Assembly (NCBI RefSeq): GCF_036226465.1
Contig: NZ_CP108476.1
Coordinates: 6,882,001-6,946,000, forward strand
Origin: Kitasatospora sp. NBC_01250
GTDB lineage: Bacteria; Actinomycetota; Actinomycetes; Streptomycetales; Streptomycetaceae
DNA: 64,000 nt
Reading direction: 5' to 3'
Notes under the pieces: model-generated
Seen by the model: only the letters and a program-made list of their open reading frames with translations
What the model was told of the DNA's origin: nothing
Database searches by the model: none
Program-made: the position numbers and the translations under genes
Shown here: piece by piece, positions 57,895-64,000 of the stretch
Layout of the letters: each line of letters opens with the position of its first letter
Position numbering within the stretch: the stretch's first letter is position 1

Positions 57895-60800
57895 TCAGCC
57901 GGCGGTGCCGATCGGCAGCTCCAGCTCGAACCAGACCGCCTTGCCGAGCCGGGTGCTGCGGCTGCCCCAGCGGTGCGCCAGTTCGTTGACCAGGTGCATC
58001 CCGCGCCCGCCCTCGTCGTCGGAACGGGCCCGGCGCAGCCGCGGCGCGTGGCTGTCCACGTCGGAGACCTCCACGGTGAGCACGTGGTCGCGGAAGAGCC
58101 GCAGCTGGGTCGGCGCCCCGGCGTGCACCAGGGCGTTGGTGATCAGCTCGCTGGTCAGCAGCTCGGCCTGGTCGGTCAGCGCGGACAGCCCCCACGCGGA
58201 CAGCGTGCGCCGGGCGAACCGCCGGGCGTGGCCGACCATCGCACGGTCCCCGGTCAACGACAGGATGGCGAGCTGGTCCGGGCCGATCGGGTGCGAGCGG
58301 GCCATGATCACCGCGATGTCGTCCTCCCGGGAGCCGGTGACCAGCGAGGCGAGCACCGCGTCGCAGGAGCGCTCCAGCCCGCCGTGCTGCGCGGCCACCG
58401 TGGCGCGCAGCAGCTCGATGCCCTCGTCCAGGTCGCGGTCCCGCCGCTCGATCAGGCCGTCGGTGCAGAGCACCACCAGGCCCTGCGGGGGCAGTTCGAA
58501 CTCCACGCTCTCGAACGGCACCCCGCCCACGCCCAGCGGCGCCCCGGTGGGCAGCTCGAGCACCCGCAGCGAACCGTCCGCCGCCGTCACCAGCGGCGGG
58601 ACGTGGCCCGCGCAGGCGGCCGTGCAGGCCCGGTCCACCGGGTCGAGCACCACGCAGACGCAGGTCGCGTACTGGCCCTCGTCCGACCCGTCGCCGGCGG
58701 TGGTCGCCGCCTCGTCCAGGCGTCGCAGCACCCGGGCCGGGTCCATGTCCTGGGTGATCAACGTGCGGGCCGCGGTGCGCAACTGGCCCATGGTGGCAGC
58801 CGCGCGCAGCCCGTGCCCGGTGACGTCGCCGACCACCAGCGCCACCCGGCCGCAGGACAGCGGCACCACGTCGAACCAGTCGCCGCCCACCTCGTTGAGC
58901 TGGCTGGCCGGCAGGTAGCGGTAGGCGATCTCCAGGCCCGGCGGGTTGTGCACCCGCTGCGGCAGCAGGCTGCGCTGCAGGGTCAGCGCGGTGTCCCGCT
59001 CGCGCCGGTAGAGCCGGGCGTTGTCGATGCAGACCGCGGCCCGCGCGGCCAGCTCCTCGGCCAGCGCCACGTCCGCGGGGGTGAACGGCTCGGGGTTGCC
59101 CAGGCGCATGAACTCCGCGCCGCCCAGCACCCGCCCGCGGGCCAGCAGCGGGACCATCACGTAGGAGTGCAGGCCCGAGTCGAGGGCCGGCTGGATCCGG
59201 TCGGGGGAGGCCACGATCAGCGCCAGGTTCTCCTCGTTCACCTCCGCCACCAGGATCGAGCGCCCGGTGCGCAGGCTCTGCGCGTACAGCTTGGCCGACT
59301 CGGAGGTGCCGCCGACCGGATCGGCCGCCCCGGTCAGCAGGCCGTCGGGACCGAGTTCGCCGACCGCCACCGCCCGCATGGTGGCCGAGCCGGAGGGCGG
59401 CACGGTCGGCGTCTCGTCGCCGGCCAGCACCGCGTCCAGCAGGTCCACCGTGACGAAGTCGGCGAACCGGGGTATCACCACCTCCACCAACTCCTCGGCC
59501 GTGCGCGGCAGATCGAGCGTGGTGCCGATCCGCGAGCTGGCCTCGTTGAGCAGCGCCAGGCGCTGGGTGGCGCTGCGCACCTCGTCCAGCGCCCGGCGGC
59601 GGTCCTCGGCGGCCTCCCGCTCGCGGGTGAACAGCCGGGCGTTGTCGATCGCCACCGCCGCCCGGGAGGCCAGCTCGTCGCCCAGCGTGATGTCCGCCTC
59701 GGCGAACGACTCGCGCTCGCCGCGCCGGGAGTAGACCACCATGCCGAGCACCGTGCCGCGGGCGGTCAGCGGGGTGATCCGCACCGACCGCGAGCGGCGG
59801 CCGAGGAAGGCGCGCAGCGCGTCGCCGCGCAGCCGGGTGGTCAGCGGCGGCAGGTCCCAGGAGGGCACCACCACGGTGCGTCCGCCGTCCATCGCCCGGG
59901 CGTAGGGGGAGCTGGCGGCGATGGTGTAGACCTCGTCCACCGGCAGGATCTCGATCGGGTAGGACGGGTCGGCGCTGGCGATGGCGAGGCGGCGCACCCG
60001 GGGCGCGACCTGGTCCTCGTCCTCCGGCACGCCGCTGACCAGGTGCTCCAGCACGAAGACCCCGCTCAGGTCGGCCACCCGGGGCACCATCGCCTCGGCC
60101 AGCTCCCGGGCGGTGCGGCGCAGGTCCAGCGTGGTGCCGATCGAGGCGGTCGCGTCCACCAGCAGGGCCAGCCGCTCCTGCGCCTTGGCGGCGCGCGACT
60201 CCGCGAGGTAGCGCCCGGTGACGTCGACCACGGTCGAGCTGACCCCGAGCACCTCGCCCGGCGGTCCCTCGAGCCGGAAGTACGAGGCGGACCAGGCGTG
60301 TTCGTGTCCGGGATCGCCGGGCGTGCTGCCGTGCGAGCGGGCGTCCAGGACCGGCTCGCCGGTGGTCAGCACGTGGCGCATCACCGTCTCGATCTCGTCG
60401 GCGTTGAGTCCGGGCAGCAGCTCGGTGATCCGCCGGCCCAGGTGGTCGGCCACCGGCAGCCCGTTGATGGCGGCCAGTGACTCGTTGAGCCGCACGAAGC
60501 GCAGTCGGTCGTCGTAGACCGCCATGCCCACCGGGGACTGGGTGAAGAACCCGTTCAGGATGGCGAGATCGCTCTGGATCCGGCGCAGCGAGGTGACGTC
60601 GGCGGCCAGCGCCAACACCAGCGGCTGACCGTCGGGGGCGGTCAGCAGGTGGGTGCGGAACTCCAGGGTGATCAGGTGGCCGTCGCGGTGGCGCACCGGG
60701 GAGACCCCGGCCCAGTCGTGCCCGGCCAGGATGTGGGCGAAGAGCGCGAGCACCCGGGGGCGCAGCTCCTCGGGCACCAGCAGCTGGGCGGCGGGGGCGC

Positions 60801-60996
60801 CGATCGCCTCCTTCGCGGAGTAGCCGAGCAGCTCCTCGGCGTCGTGGCTCCAGTGCAGGATCCGGCCGTCGCTCTGCACCAGGGCGGTGGCGATCGGGAG
60901 CATCAGCAGGGCCTCGGGGCGGGTCGGGGCAGCACCGGCACCACCCCAGGGGTCGGGGTTCCGGCCCTGCCCACTGCCGTGCTCGACTTCGCCCAT
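57895..60996 (-). CDS. PAS/GAF sensor with SpoIIE phosphatase and anti-sigma-type ATPase
   Basis: A 1033-residue cytoplasmic multidomain regulator. Two PAS domains (about 30-140 and 145-265) precede two GAF domains (about 285-475 and 480-680), a PP2C/SpoIIE phosphatase (LNEVGGDWFDVVPL, VVGDVTGHGL, VLCTDGLIERR, REDDIAVI), and a C-terminal HATPase_c of the RsbW type (TSELITNALVHAG, GRGMHLVNELAHRWG). Such proteins dephosphorylate anti-anti-sigma factors and may bind them by the kinase-like domain; common in Streptomyces stress and sporulation control. The ATG at 60996 is uncertain. Divergent from the stress-protein gene. Confidence 0.9.
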   Translation of the reverse strand: MGEVEHGSGQGRNPDPWGGAGAAPTRPEALLMLPIATALVQSDGRILHWSHDAEELLGYSAKEAIGAPAAQLLVPEELRPRVLALFAHILAGHDWAGVSPVRHRDGHLITLEFRTHLLTAPDGQPLVLALAADVTSLRRIQSDLAILNGFFTQSPVGMAVYDDRLRFVRLNESLAAINGLPVADHLGRRITELLPGLNADEIETVMRHVLTTGEPVLDARSHGSTPGDPGHEHAWSASYFRLEGPPGEVLGVSSTVVDVTGRYLAESRAAKAQERLALLVDATASIGTTLDLRRTARELAEAMVPRVADLSGVFVLEHLVSGVPEDEDQVAPRVRRLAIASADPSYPIEILPVDEVYTIAASSPYARAMDGGRTVVVPSWDLPPLTTRLRGDALRAFLGRRSRSVRITPLTARGTVLGMVVYSRRGERESFAEADITLGDELASRAAVAIDNARLFTREREAAEDRRRALDEVRSATQRLALLNEASSRIGTTLDLPRTAEELVEVVIPRFADFVTVDLLDAVLAGDETPTVPPSGSATMRAVAVGELGPDGLLTGAADPVGGTSESAKLYAQSLRTGRSILVAEVNEENLALIVASPDRIQPALDSGLHSYVMVPLLARGRVLGGAEFMRLGNPEPFTPADVALAEELAARAAVCIDNARLYRRERDTALTLQRSLLPQRVHNPPGLEIAYRYLPASQLNEVGGDWFDVVPLSCGRVALVVGDVTGHGLRAAATMGQLRTAARTLITQDMDPARVLRRLDEAATTAGDGSDEGQYATCVCVVLDPVDRACTAACAGHVPPLVTAADGSLRVLELPTGAPLGVGGVPFESVEFELPPQGLVVLCTDGLIERRDRDLDEGIELLRATVAAQHGGLERSCDAVLASLVTGSREDDIAVIMARSHPIGPDQLAILSLTGDRAMVGHARRFARRTLSAWGLSALTDQAELLTSELITNALVHAGAPTQLRLFRDHVLTVEVSDVDSHAPRLRRARSDDEGGRGMHLVNELAHRWGSRSTRLGKAVWFELELPIGTAG

Positions 60997-61121
60997 GGTC
61001 GACCATCCGCTCCGCGGCGCTGCCCGCCTGGCCATTTTCGCACCCCCGGCCGTGCCCAGCCTGGGCTCCGGTGGGGCCGGGCGGGCTCGGGTGCCAGGAG
61101 TGGACAGGCGATACTGAGGCC

Positions 61122-61577
61122 ATGTCCGCGCCTGAGAACCTCTTCGAAATCGGCACCGACGGCCCGACCACCATCGTCGCGGCGGTGGACGGCTCGGTGA
61201 CCTCGCTGCGTGCCTGCGCCTACGCGGCCGGGATGGCCCGGCGCCAGCACGCCCAGCTGCTGGCGATCTACGTCCCGGTGATCGGCGCGCTCGCCGGCAC
61301 CAGTGCGGAGGCGGCGCTGGCGCTGCGGCAGGGCGCCGAGGAGACCGCCAAGCTGCTGCAGGAGCTGGCCGACCAGGCGGCCCGCGACCGCGGGGTGGCG
61401 ATCCGCTTCTGCACCCGCACCGGGGACCCGTACACCGAGATCACCCGGTTCGCGGACGAGGTGCGGGCGGACGCGCTGGTGGTGGGGGCCTCCGAGCACC
61501 TCGGGCACCGGCTGATCGGGTCGCTGGCGGTGCGGCTGGTGCGGGCCGGACGCTGGCCGGTCACCGTGGTGCCGTAG
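61122..61577 (+). CDS. Universal stress protein (UspA family)
   Basis: A 151-residue single-domain Usp. TTIVAAVDGSVTSLRACAYA opens the alpha/beta fold. The C-terminal VVGASEHLGHRLIGSLAVRL corresponds to the ATP-binding GxxG(x9)GS segment, and GRWPVTVVP closes the last strand. It likely binds nucleotide and acts in stress survival; no enzymatic role is implied. GATACT lies 6 nt before the ATG, so a leaderless or very short leader is possible. Divergent from the SpoIIE-type regulator. Confidence 0.88.
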   Translation: MSAPENLFEIGTDGPTTIVAAVDGSVTSLRACAYAAGMARRQHAQLLAIYVPVIGALAGTSAEAALALRQGAEETAKLLQELADQAARDRGVAIRFCTRTGDPYTEITRFADEVRADALVVGASEHLGHRLIGSLAVRLVRAGRWPVTVVP

Positions 61578-61580
61578 CCG

Positions 61581-61650
61581 CCGGACGCCGGACGCCGGAC
61601 GCCGGACGCCGGACGCCGGACGCCGGACGCCGCACGCCGCACGCCGCACG
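61581..61650. repeat. Ten-unit tandem array of a 7-bp repeat
   Basis: Seven perfect copies of CCGGACG (61581-61629) followed without a break by three copies of CCGCACG (61630-61650). The array begins four bases after the stress-protein stop codon. It is a micro/minisatellite prone to slippage; three units equal 21 bp and so do not shift a frame. Confidence 0.97.
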
Positions 61651-61690
61651 CGTGGCCGCAGGGTGGGCGAGGAATAGGCTCGTCGAGTGT

Positions 61691-61729
61691 TTGGTTGTAA
61701 AGTGCATCAAGATGAGTTGTAAAAACCAA
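61691..61729. promoter_or_regulatory. 39-bp dyad operator upstream of the membrane protein gene
   Basis: TTGGTT (61691-61696) and AACCAA (61724-61729) share a centre with CATC-AA-GATG (61705-61714), and TTGTAAA occurs twice 22 bp apart (61695 and 61717). This is a low-G+C island in G+C-rich DNA; it looks like a repressor site for the gene at 61796. The repressor is not encoded beside it. Confidence 0.6.
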
Positions 61730-61795
61730 CGACTCATGCGGACTCTCGGTTGCATTTACCACCTAGCTTTCTCGCCAGAAGGGTTGCTCACCGTC

Positions 61796-62860
61796 ATGAC
61801 CAGCACACCCGACCTGCGGCACACGCTGCGCCACCTCGCCACCCACCTGCTCACCCCGCTGCTGATGTGCCTGGGCATGGCGCTCGCCTACCAGGGCGCC
61901 TTCCACCAGCCCACCCCGCACCACCTCAAGGTCGCGGTGGTCGGCCAGTCGCCGCAGGCCCTCGCCCTGACCCGGGGCATCCAGGCCAAGGCGGGCCCGG
62001 CGCTGGACGTCAGCAGCGTGCCGACCCGGGCGGCGGCCGAGCAGCAGCTGCGCGACCGGGACCTGGTCGGTGCCTTCCTGCCGGACCAGAAGAGCCCGGA
62101 ACTGCTGGTCGCCACCGCCGGCTCGGACACCTCCGCGACCGCGGCCGAGCAGGTGTTCCGCCAGGTCACGGCCGCCCAGGGCAGCCCGCTCCAGGTCACC
62201 GACCTGGTGCCGACCGCGCCGGGCGACCCGACCGGGCAGGGCGTCTTCTTCCTGCTGGTGGCGCTGAGCATCGGCTCCTACGGCAGCGTGGCGGTGATCG
62301 GGGCGGCCGGGGCCGCGCTGAGCGTGCGGCTGCGGGCGGCGGTCGGGGTGGTCACCGCACTGGTGGTCAGCGTGATCGGGATCGTCACCGCCGGGCCGGT
62401 CTTCCATGTGGTGGACCACGACTACGCGGCCGTCTGGGCACTGGCCTGGCTCTACTCGGCGGGCATCGTGCTGCTCGGGATCGGCCTGCACACCTTCCTG
62501 CGGCGCTGGACCACGCTGACCCTGATGGTGCTCTTCGTGATGCTCAACTTCACCAGCTCCGGCGGCATCTTCCGCCCCGACCTGCAGCCCGGGATGTTCG
62601 GCGTGCTGCACCACTTCTGGAACGGCGCCGGGTTCGTGGAGGGGGTGCGCAGCGTCCTGTACTTCGACGGCGGCGCGGGCCTGGGCGGCCGGGTGCTCTC
62701 GCTGGTGCTCTGGCTGGCGGCCGGACTGCTCGCGCTGGCCGGTGCGGCCCGCTTCGAGCGGCGGCACCCGGCGGCGGCGCCGGCCACCCCGGCCGCGGTG
62801 TCGGCCGCGGCGGTCGAGGAGGAGATCGAGGAAGAGGAGGAGGCGGCGGTCGGCGTCTGA
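61796..62860 (+). CDS. ABC-2/DUF3533-like membrane protein (YhgE/Pip-type)
   Basis: A 354-residue membrane protein: one N-terminal helix (HLLTPLLMCLGMALAY), a soluble extracytoplasmic part of about 125 residues (LKVAVVGQSPQALALTRGI), then five to six helices (VFFLLVALSIGSYGSVAVIG onward) and an acidic Glu-rich cytoplasmic tail (VEEEIEEEEEAAVGV). This is the layout of ABC-2 permease/YhgE-like proteins; no ATPase gene is adjacent. Possibly an exporter or resistance protein induced from the dyad operator. The ATG at 61796 has AAGGG 8 nt upstream (a little far); an in-frame ATG at 61736 would lie closer to the operator. Confidence 0.78.
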   Translation: MTSTPDLRHTLRHLATHLLTPLLMCLGMALAYQGAFHQPTPHHLKVAVVGQSPQALALTRGIQAKAGPALDVSSVPTRAAAEQQLRDRDLVGAFLPDQKSPELLVATAGSDTSATAAEQVFRQVTAAQGSPLQVTDLVPTAPGDPTGQGVFFLLVALSIGSYGSVAVIGAAGAALSVRLRAAVGVVTALVVSVIGIVTAGPVFHVVDHDYAAVWALAWLYSAGIVLLGIGLHTFLRRWTTLTLMVLFVMLNFTSSGGIFRPDLQPGMFGVLHHFWNGAGFVEGVRSVLYFDGGAGLGGRVLSLVLWLAAGLLALAGAARFERRHPAAAPATPAAVSAAAVEEEIEEEEEAAVGV

Positions 62861-62887
62861 GGCTTTCGGCAGGCGAAGCGCACGGTG

Positions 62888-62917
62888 ACGGACGCGCCCG
62901 GTGACGGGCGCGTCCGT
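62888..62917 (+). terminator. Terminator after the membrane protein gene
   Basis: ACGGACGCGCCCG and CGGGCGCGTCCGT form a 13-bp perfect stem with a GTGA loop, 27 bp after the stop, followed by TGTGT. Confidence 0.85.
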
Positions 62918-62954
62918 TGTGTCACCGGGCGGCTACCGCTGCGCCGCCGGGCCC

Positions 62955-63206
62955 CTACTGCGCGGTGGGCAGCGGGAGCAGGTGGCGGCCGGCCAGGTGG
63001 CCGAGCCAGTGCCGGTGGCACTCGGGGCAGGCGGGCGCGCCGTCCGTCGAATAGGGGGAGTCGGCCGGGATGCCGGCGCGGGAGAAGCTCTCCCAGTCGG
63101 CTCCGCTCTCGTCACGGTAGTGCTGGACGTCGTAGTCGGCGCTCCACTGGTGCCAGCAGTGTCCGCAGGTGAACTCGACGTGCTCCACAGCCAGTTCAGT
63201 GATCAT
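62955..63206 (-). CDS. Small zinc-ribbon protein
   Basis: An 83-residue protein with two CxxC pairs, CGHC (about 14-17) and CPEC near 61, spaced as in a zinc ribbon. It has many aromatic/His residues between them (HWHQW-like context) and a C-terminal RHLLPLPTAQ. Likely binds zinc and nucleic acid or protein; function unknown, probably a lineage-specific regulator. The ATG at 63206 has GAGGAG upstream with 7 nt spacing. Divergent from the EspR-like gene. Confidence 0.78.
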   Translation of the reverse strand: MITELAVEHVEFTCGHCWHQWSADYDVQHYRDESGADWESFSRAGIPADSPYSTDGAPACPECHRHWLGHLAGRHLLPLPTAQ

Positions 63207-63428
63207 GGCGACACTCCTCGGGCCCGGGGCAGGCGCCGGTCGGAGCAATCGGCGCAACTGACCCGATACCGGTCATCCAACTCCCATCGGTGGCCGCTGG
63301 CAAGGGTGGCGGGCGCTCGACCCGGCGGACCCGCGGGCCGGCACAGGCCCTGGGTGGATGACCGATCAACTTCTTTGTCCCGCAGCCGGTCGGCGGGCAG
63401 CGCTCTGGATCGGATGCGAAGCGGTGCG

Positions 63429-63458
63429 CTGACAGCGGGTCACGGCGTGAACTAGGAT
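63429..63458 (+). promoter_or_regulatory. Promoter of the EspR-like gene
   Basis: CTGACA (63429-63434), 18 bp, TAGGAT (63453-63458). The predicted start lies near 63465, leaving about 45 nt of leader with GGAGG before the ATG at 63511. Confidence 0.65.
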
Positions 63459-63510
63459 GAACGCCACTGATGTCGGGTCCGCGCGTGCCGGGCGGACCGG
63501 GAGGTGTGGG

Positions 63511-63954
63511 ATGACGGAAGCCGAGGGTGCGGCACCGGGTGCCGTGATCGGGGCTACGACGCTGGCCGACAAGATCGACGGCCTCTTCCGCGTCGTCCGC
63601 CGGTCCAACCGCGAGCAGTACAGCCACGAGGAGGTCGCCAAGGCCTGTCGGGAGGCGACCGGCGAGAGCTTCTCGGCCACCTATCTCTGGCAGCTGCGCA
63701 CCGGGCGCCGGGACAACCCGACCAAGCGCCACCTGGAGGCGCTGGCCCAGTTCTTCCAGGTCCCGGTGGCCTACTTCTTCGACGACGACCAGGGTGCGGC
63801 CATCGCCCAGGAGCTCGAACTGCTCGGCGCGCTGCGCGACGCCGGGGTCCGCAGCATGGCGCTGCGGGCGGTCAACCTCTCGCCGGAGGGCGTGGGGACG
63901 ATCAACGACCTGATCGACGTGATCGCCCGGCGCGAGGGCGGCGGGAGAGGGTGA
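63511..63954 (+). CDS. EspR/XRE-like nucleoid-associated regulator
   Basis: A 147-residue protein with a helix-turn-helix near 20-80 (YSHEEVAKACREATGESFSA, TYLWQLRTGRRDNPTKRHLE) and a C-terminal helical part, ALRDAGVRSMALRAVNLSPE. Both halves align by eye with mycobacterial EspR, whose matching blocks are the SAPYLSQLRSGNRTNP loop and MRDDGVRRIAQRAHGLPS. EspR dimerises and organises long-range promoter DNA; a similar architectural role is plausible here. The upstream in-frame ATG (63457) overlaps the -10 box, so the ATG at 63511 is preferred. A terminator-like hairpin follows at the window end. Confidence 0.88.
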   Translation: MTEAEGAAPGAVIGATTLADKIDGLFRVVRRSNREQYSHEEVAKACREATGESFSATYLWQLRTGRRDNPTKRHLEALAQFFQVPVAYFFDDDQGAAIAQELELLGALRDAGVRSMALRAVNLSPEGVGTINDLIDVIARREGGGRG

Positions 63955-63957
63955 GAC

Positions 63958-63989
63958 GGTCCCCGCCGGCCGACCGCGCCGGGGGGACC
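63958..63989 (+). terminator. Hairpin after the EspR-like gene
   Basis: GGTCCCC with inner GGC pairs with GCC and GGGGGACC, separated by CGACCGC. It directly follows the stop codon at 63954. Confidence 0.55.
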
Positions 63990-64000
63990 GGACCTCCACG

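Noticed and set aside
56297..61174. A 1625-residue open frame on the minus strand through the acyl-CoA ligase and the phosphatase genes
   Set aside because: It is antisense or out of frame to two clearly real genes; the translation is Arg/Pro/Gly/Ala-rich with no domains. Long spurious frames are expected at this G+C content.
61581..61650. CRISPR-like array
   Set aside because: Units are contiguous 7-mers without spacers, and no cas genes are present.
61561..61755. Minus-strand frame encoding repeated SGVRRPA units
   Set aside because: It is the translation of the 7-bp tandem array (three units per 21 bp), with no ribosome site or conserved part.

Overview
The window is high-G+C, gene-dense actinomycete chromosome. 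GTG and TTG starts, 1-4 bp start/stop overlaps, -10 boxes 7-8 nt upstream of leaderless starts, and families such as SARP, DUF397, DUF574, DUF6230/DUF6114, SpoIIE-type phosphatases and an EspR-like regulator point to Streptomycetaceae (Streptomyces, Kitasatospora or Streptacidiphilus). I saw no rRNA, tRNA, CRISPR array, insertion sequence or integrase, so most of this looks like ordinary chromosome with a few accessory patches.

Region by region. 0.3-4.2 kb, minus strand: an SDR plus cobK, cobM and a fused cobL (cbiET), a piece of the cobalamin corrin-ring pathway. 4.3-5.5 kb: an EamA exporter behind a putative leaderless leader peptide. 5.6-9.3 kb: a NUDIX hydrolase divergent from an XRE regulator, then a small translationally coupled protein, a class I terpene synthase and a broken downstream gene. 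9-15 kb: a secreted beta-propeller protein, a GNAT, a GH8 glycosidase behind a strong palindromic operator, and a LysR divergent from a CoA-disulfide-reductase-like flavoprotein. 15-19.3 kb: two secreted proteins, a TetR, and a DUF6230/DUF6114 envelope pair. 19.4-24.7 kb: a leaderless small gene, glmS, a DUF574 methyltransferase, and a PAS-GGDEF-EAL protein whose start overlaps the methyltransferase stop. 24.8-28.7 kb: a secreted serine protease, an Lrp/LysE divergent pair and an unclassified coiled-coil protein.

28.7-36.4 kb is a lipid/acyl-CoA catabolic regulon. A TetR lies divergent from SDR-SDR-quinone reductase. A convergent operon encodes an APH-type kinase, an ACAD10/11-type acyl-CoA dehydrogenase and a pair of further acyl-CoA dehydrogenases. 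Both operons have nearly the same promoter, with one shared palindrome over the -10 region, so the TetR probably controls both. 36.5-41.6 kb: a Tat-exported metallophosphatase, a tryptophanyl-tRNA synthetase behind a textbook Trp attenuator (leaderless peptide with two Trp codons), a purine-type NCS2 permease and a VOC protein.

42-43.9 kb is a patch of small genes: a coupled pair resembling a HicA-like toxin/antitoxin, DUF3224, an orphan DUF397 and a possible small secreted peptide. 44-50 kb holds two large NB-ARC/TPR STAND ATPases, one with a SARP DNA-binding head and one with an N-terminal RHIM-like amyloid-type motif. They are followed by a GT-B/TagF-like protein coupled to an unknown protein. 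51-64 kb: endonuclease IV, a 1163-residue secreted protease whose catalytic positions look like a serine-carboxyl (S53) peptidase rather than a subtilisin, an acyl-CoA ligase, a PAS/GAF/SpoIIE/ATPase signalling protein, a universal stress protein, a perfect 7-bp tandem array, an ABC-2/DUF3533-like membrane protein behind a 39-bp dyad, a zinc-ribbon protein and an EspR-like regulator.

Most worth following up: the trpS attenuator, the twin TetR promoters with the split ACAD10/11-type pathway, the amyloid-motif STAND protein, the S53-like protease, the HicA-like pair and the terpene synthase locus. Functions are assigned from motifs read by eye; nothing was searched against a database.
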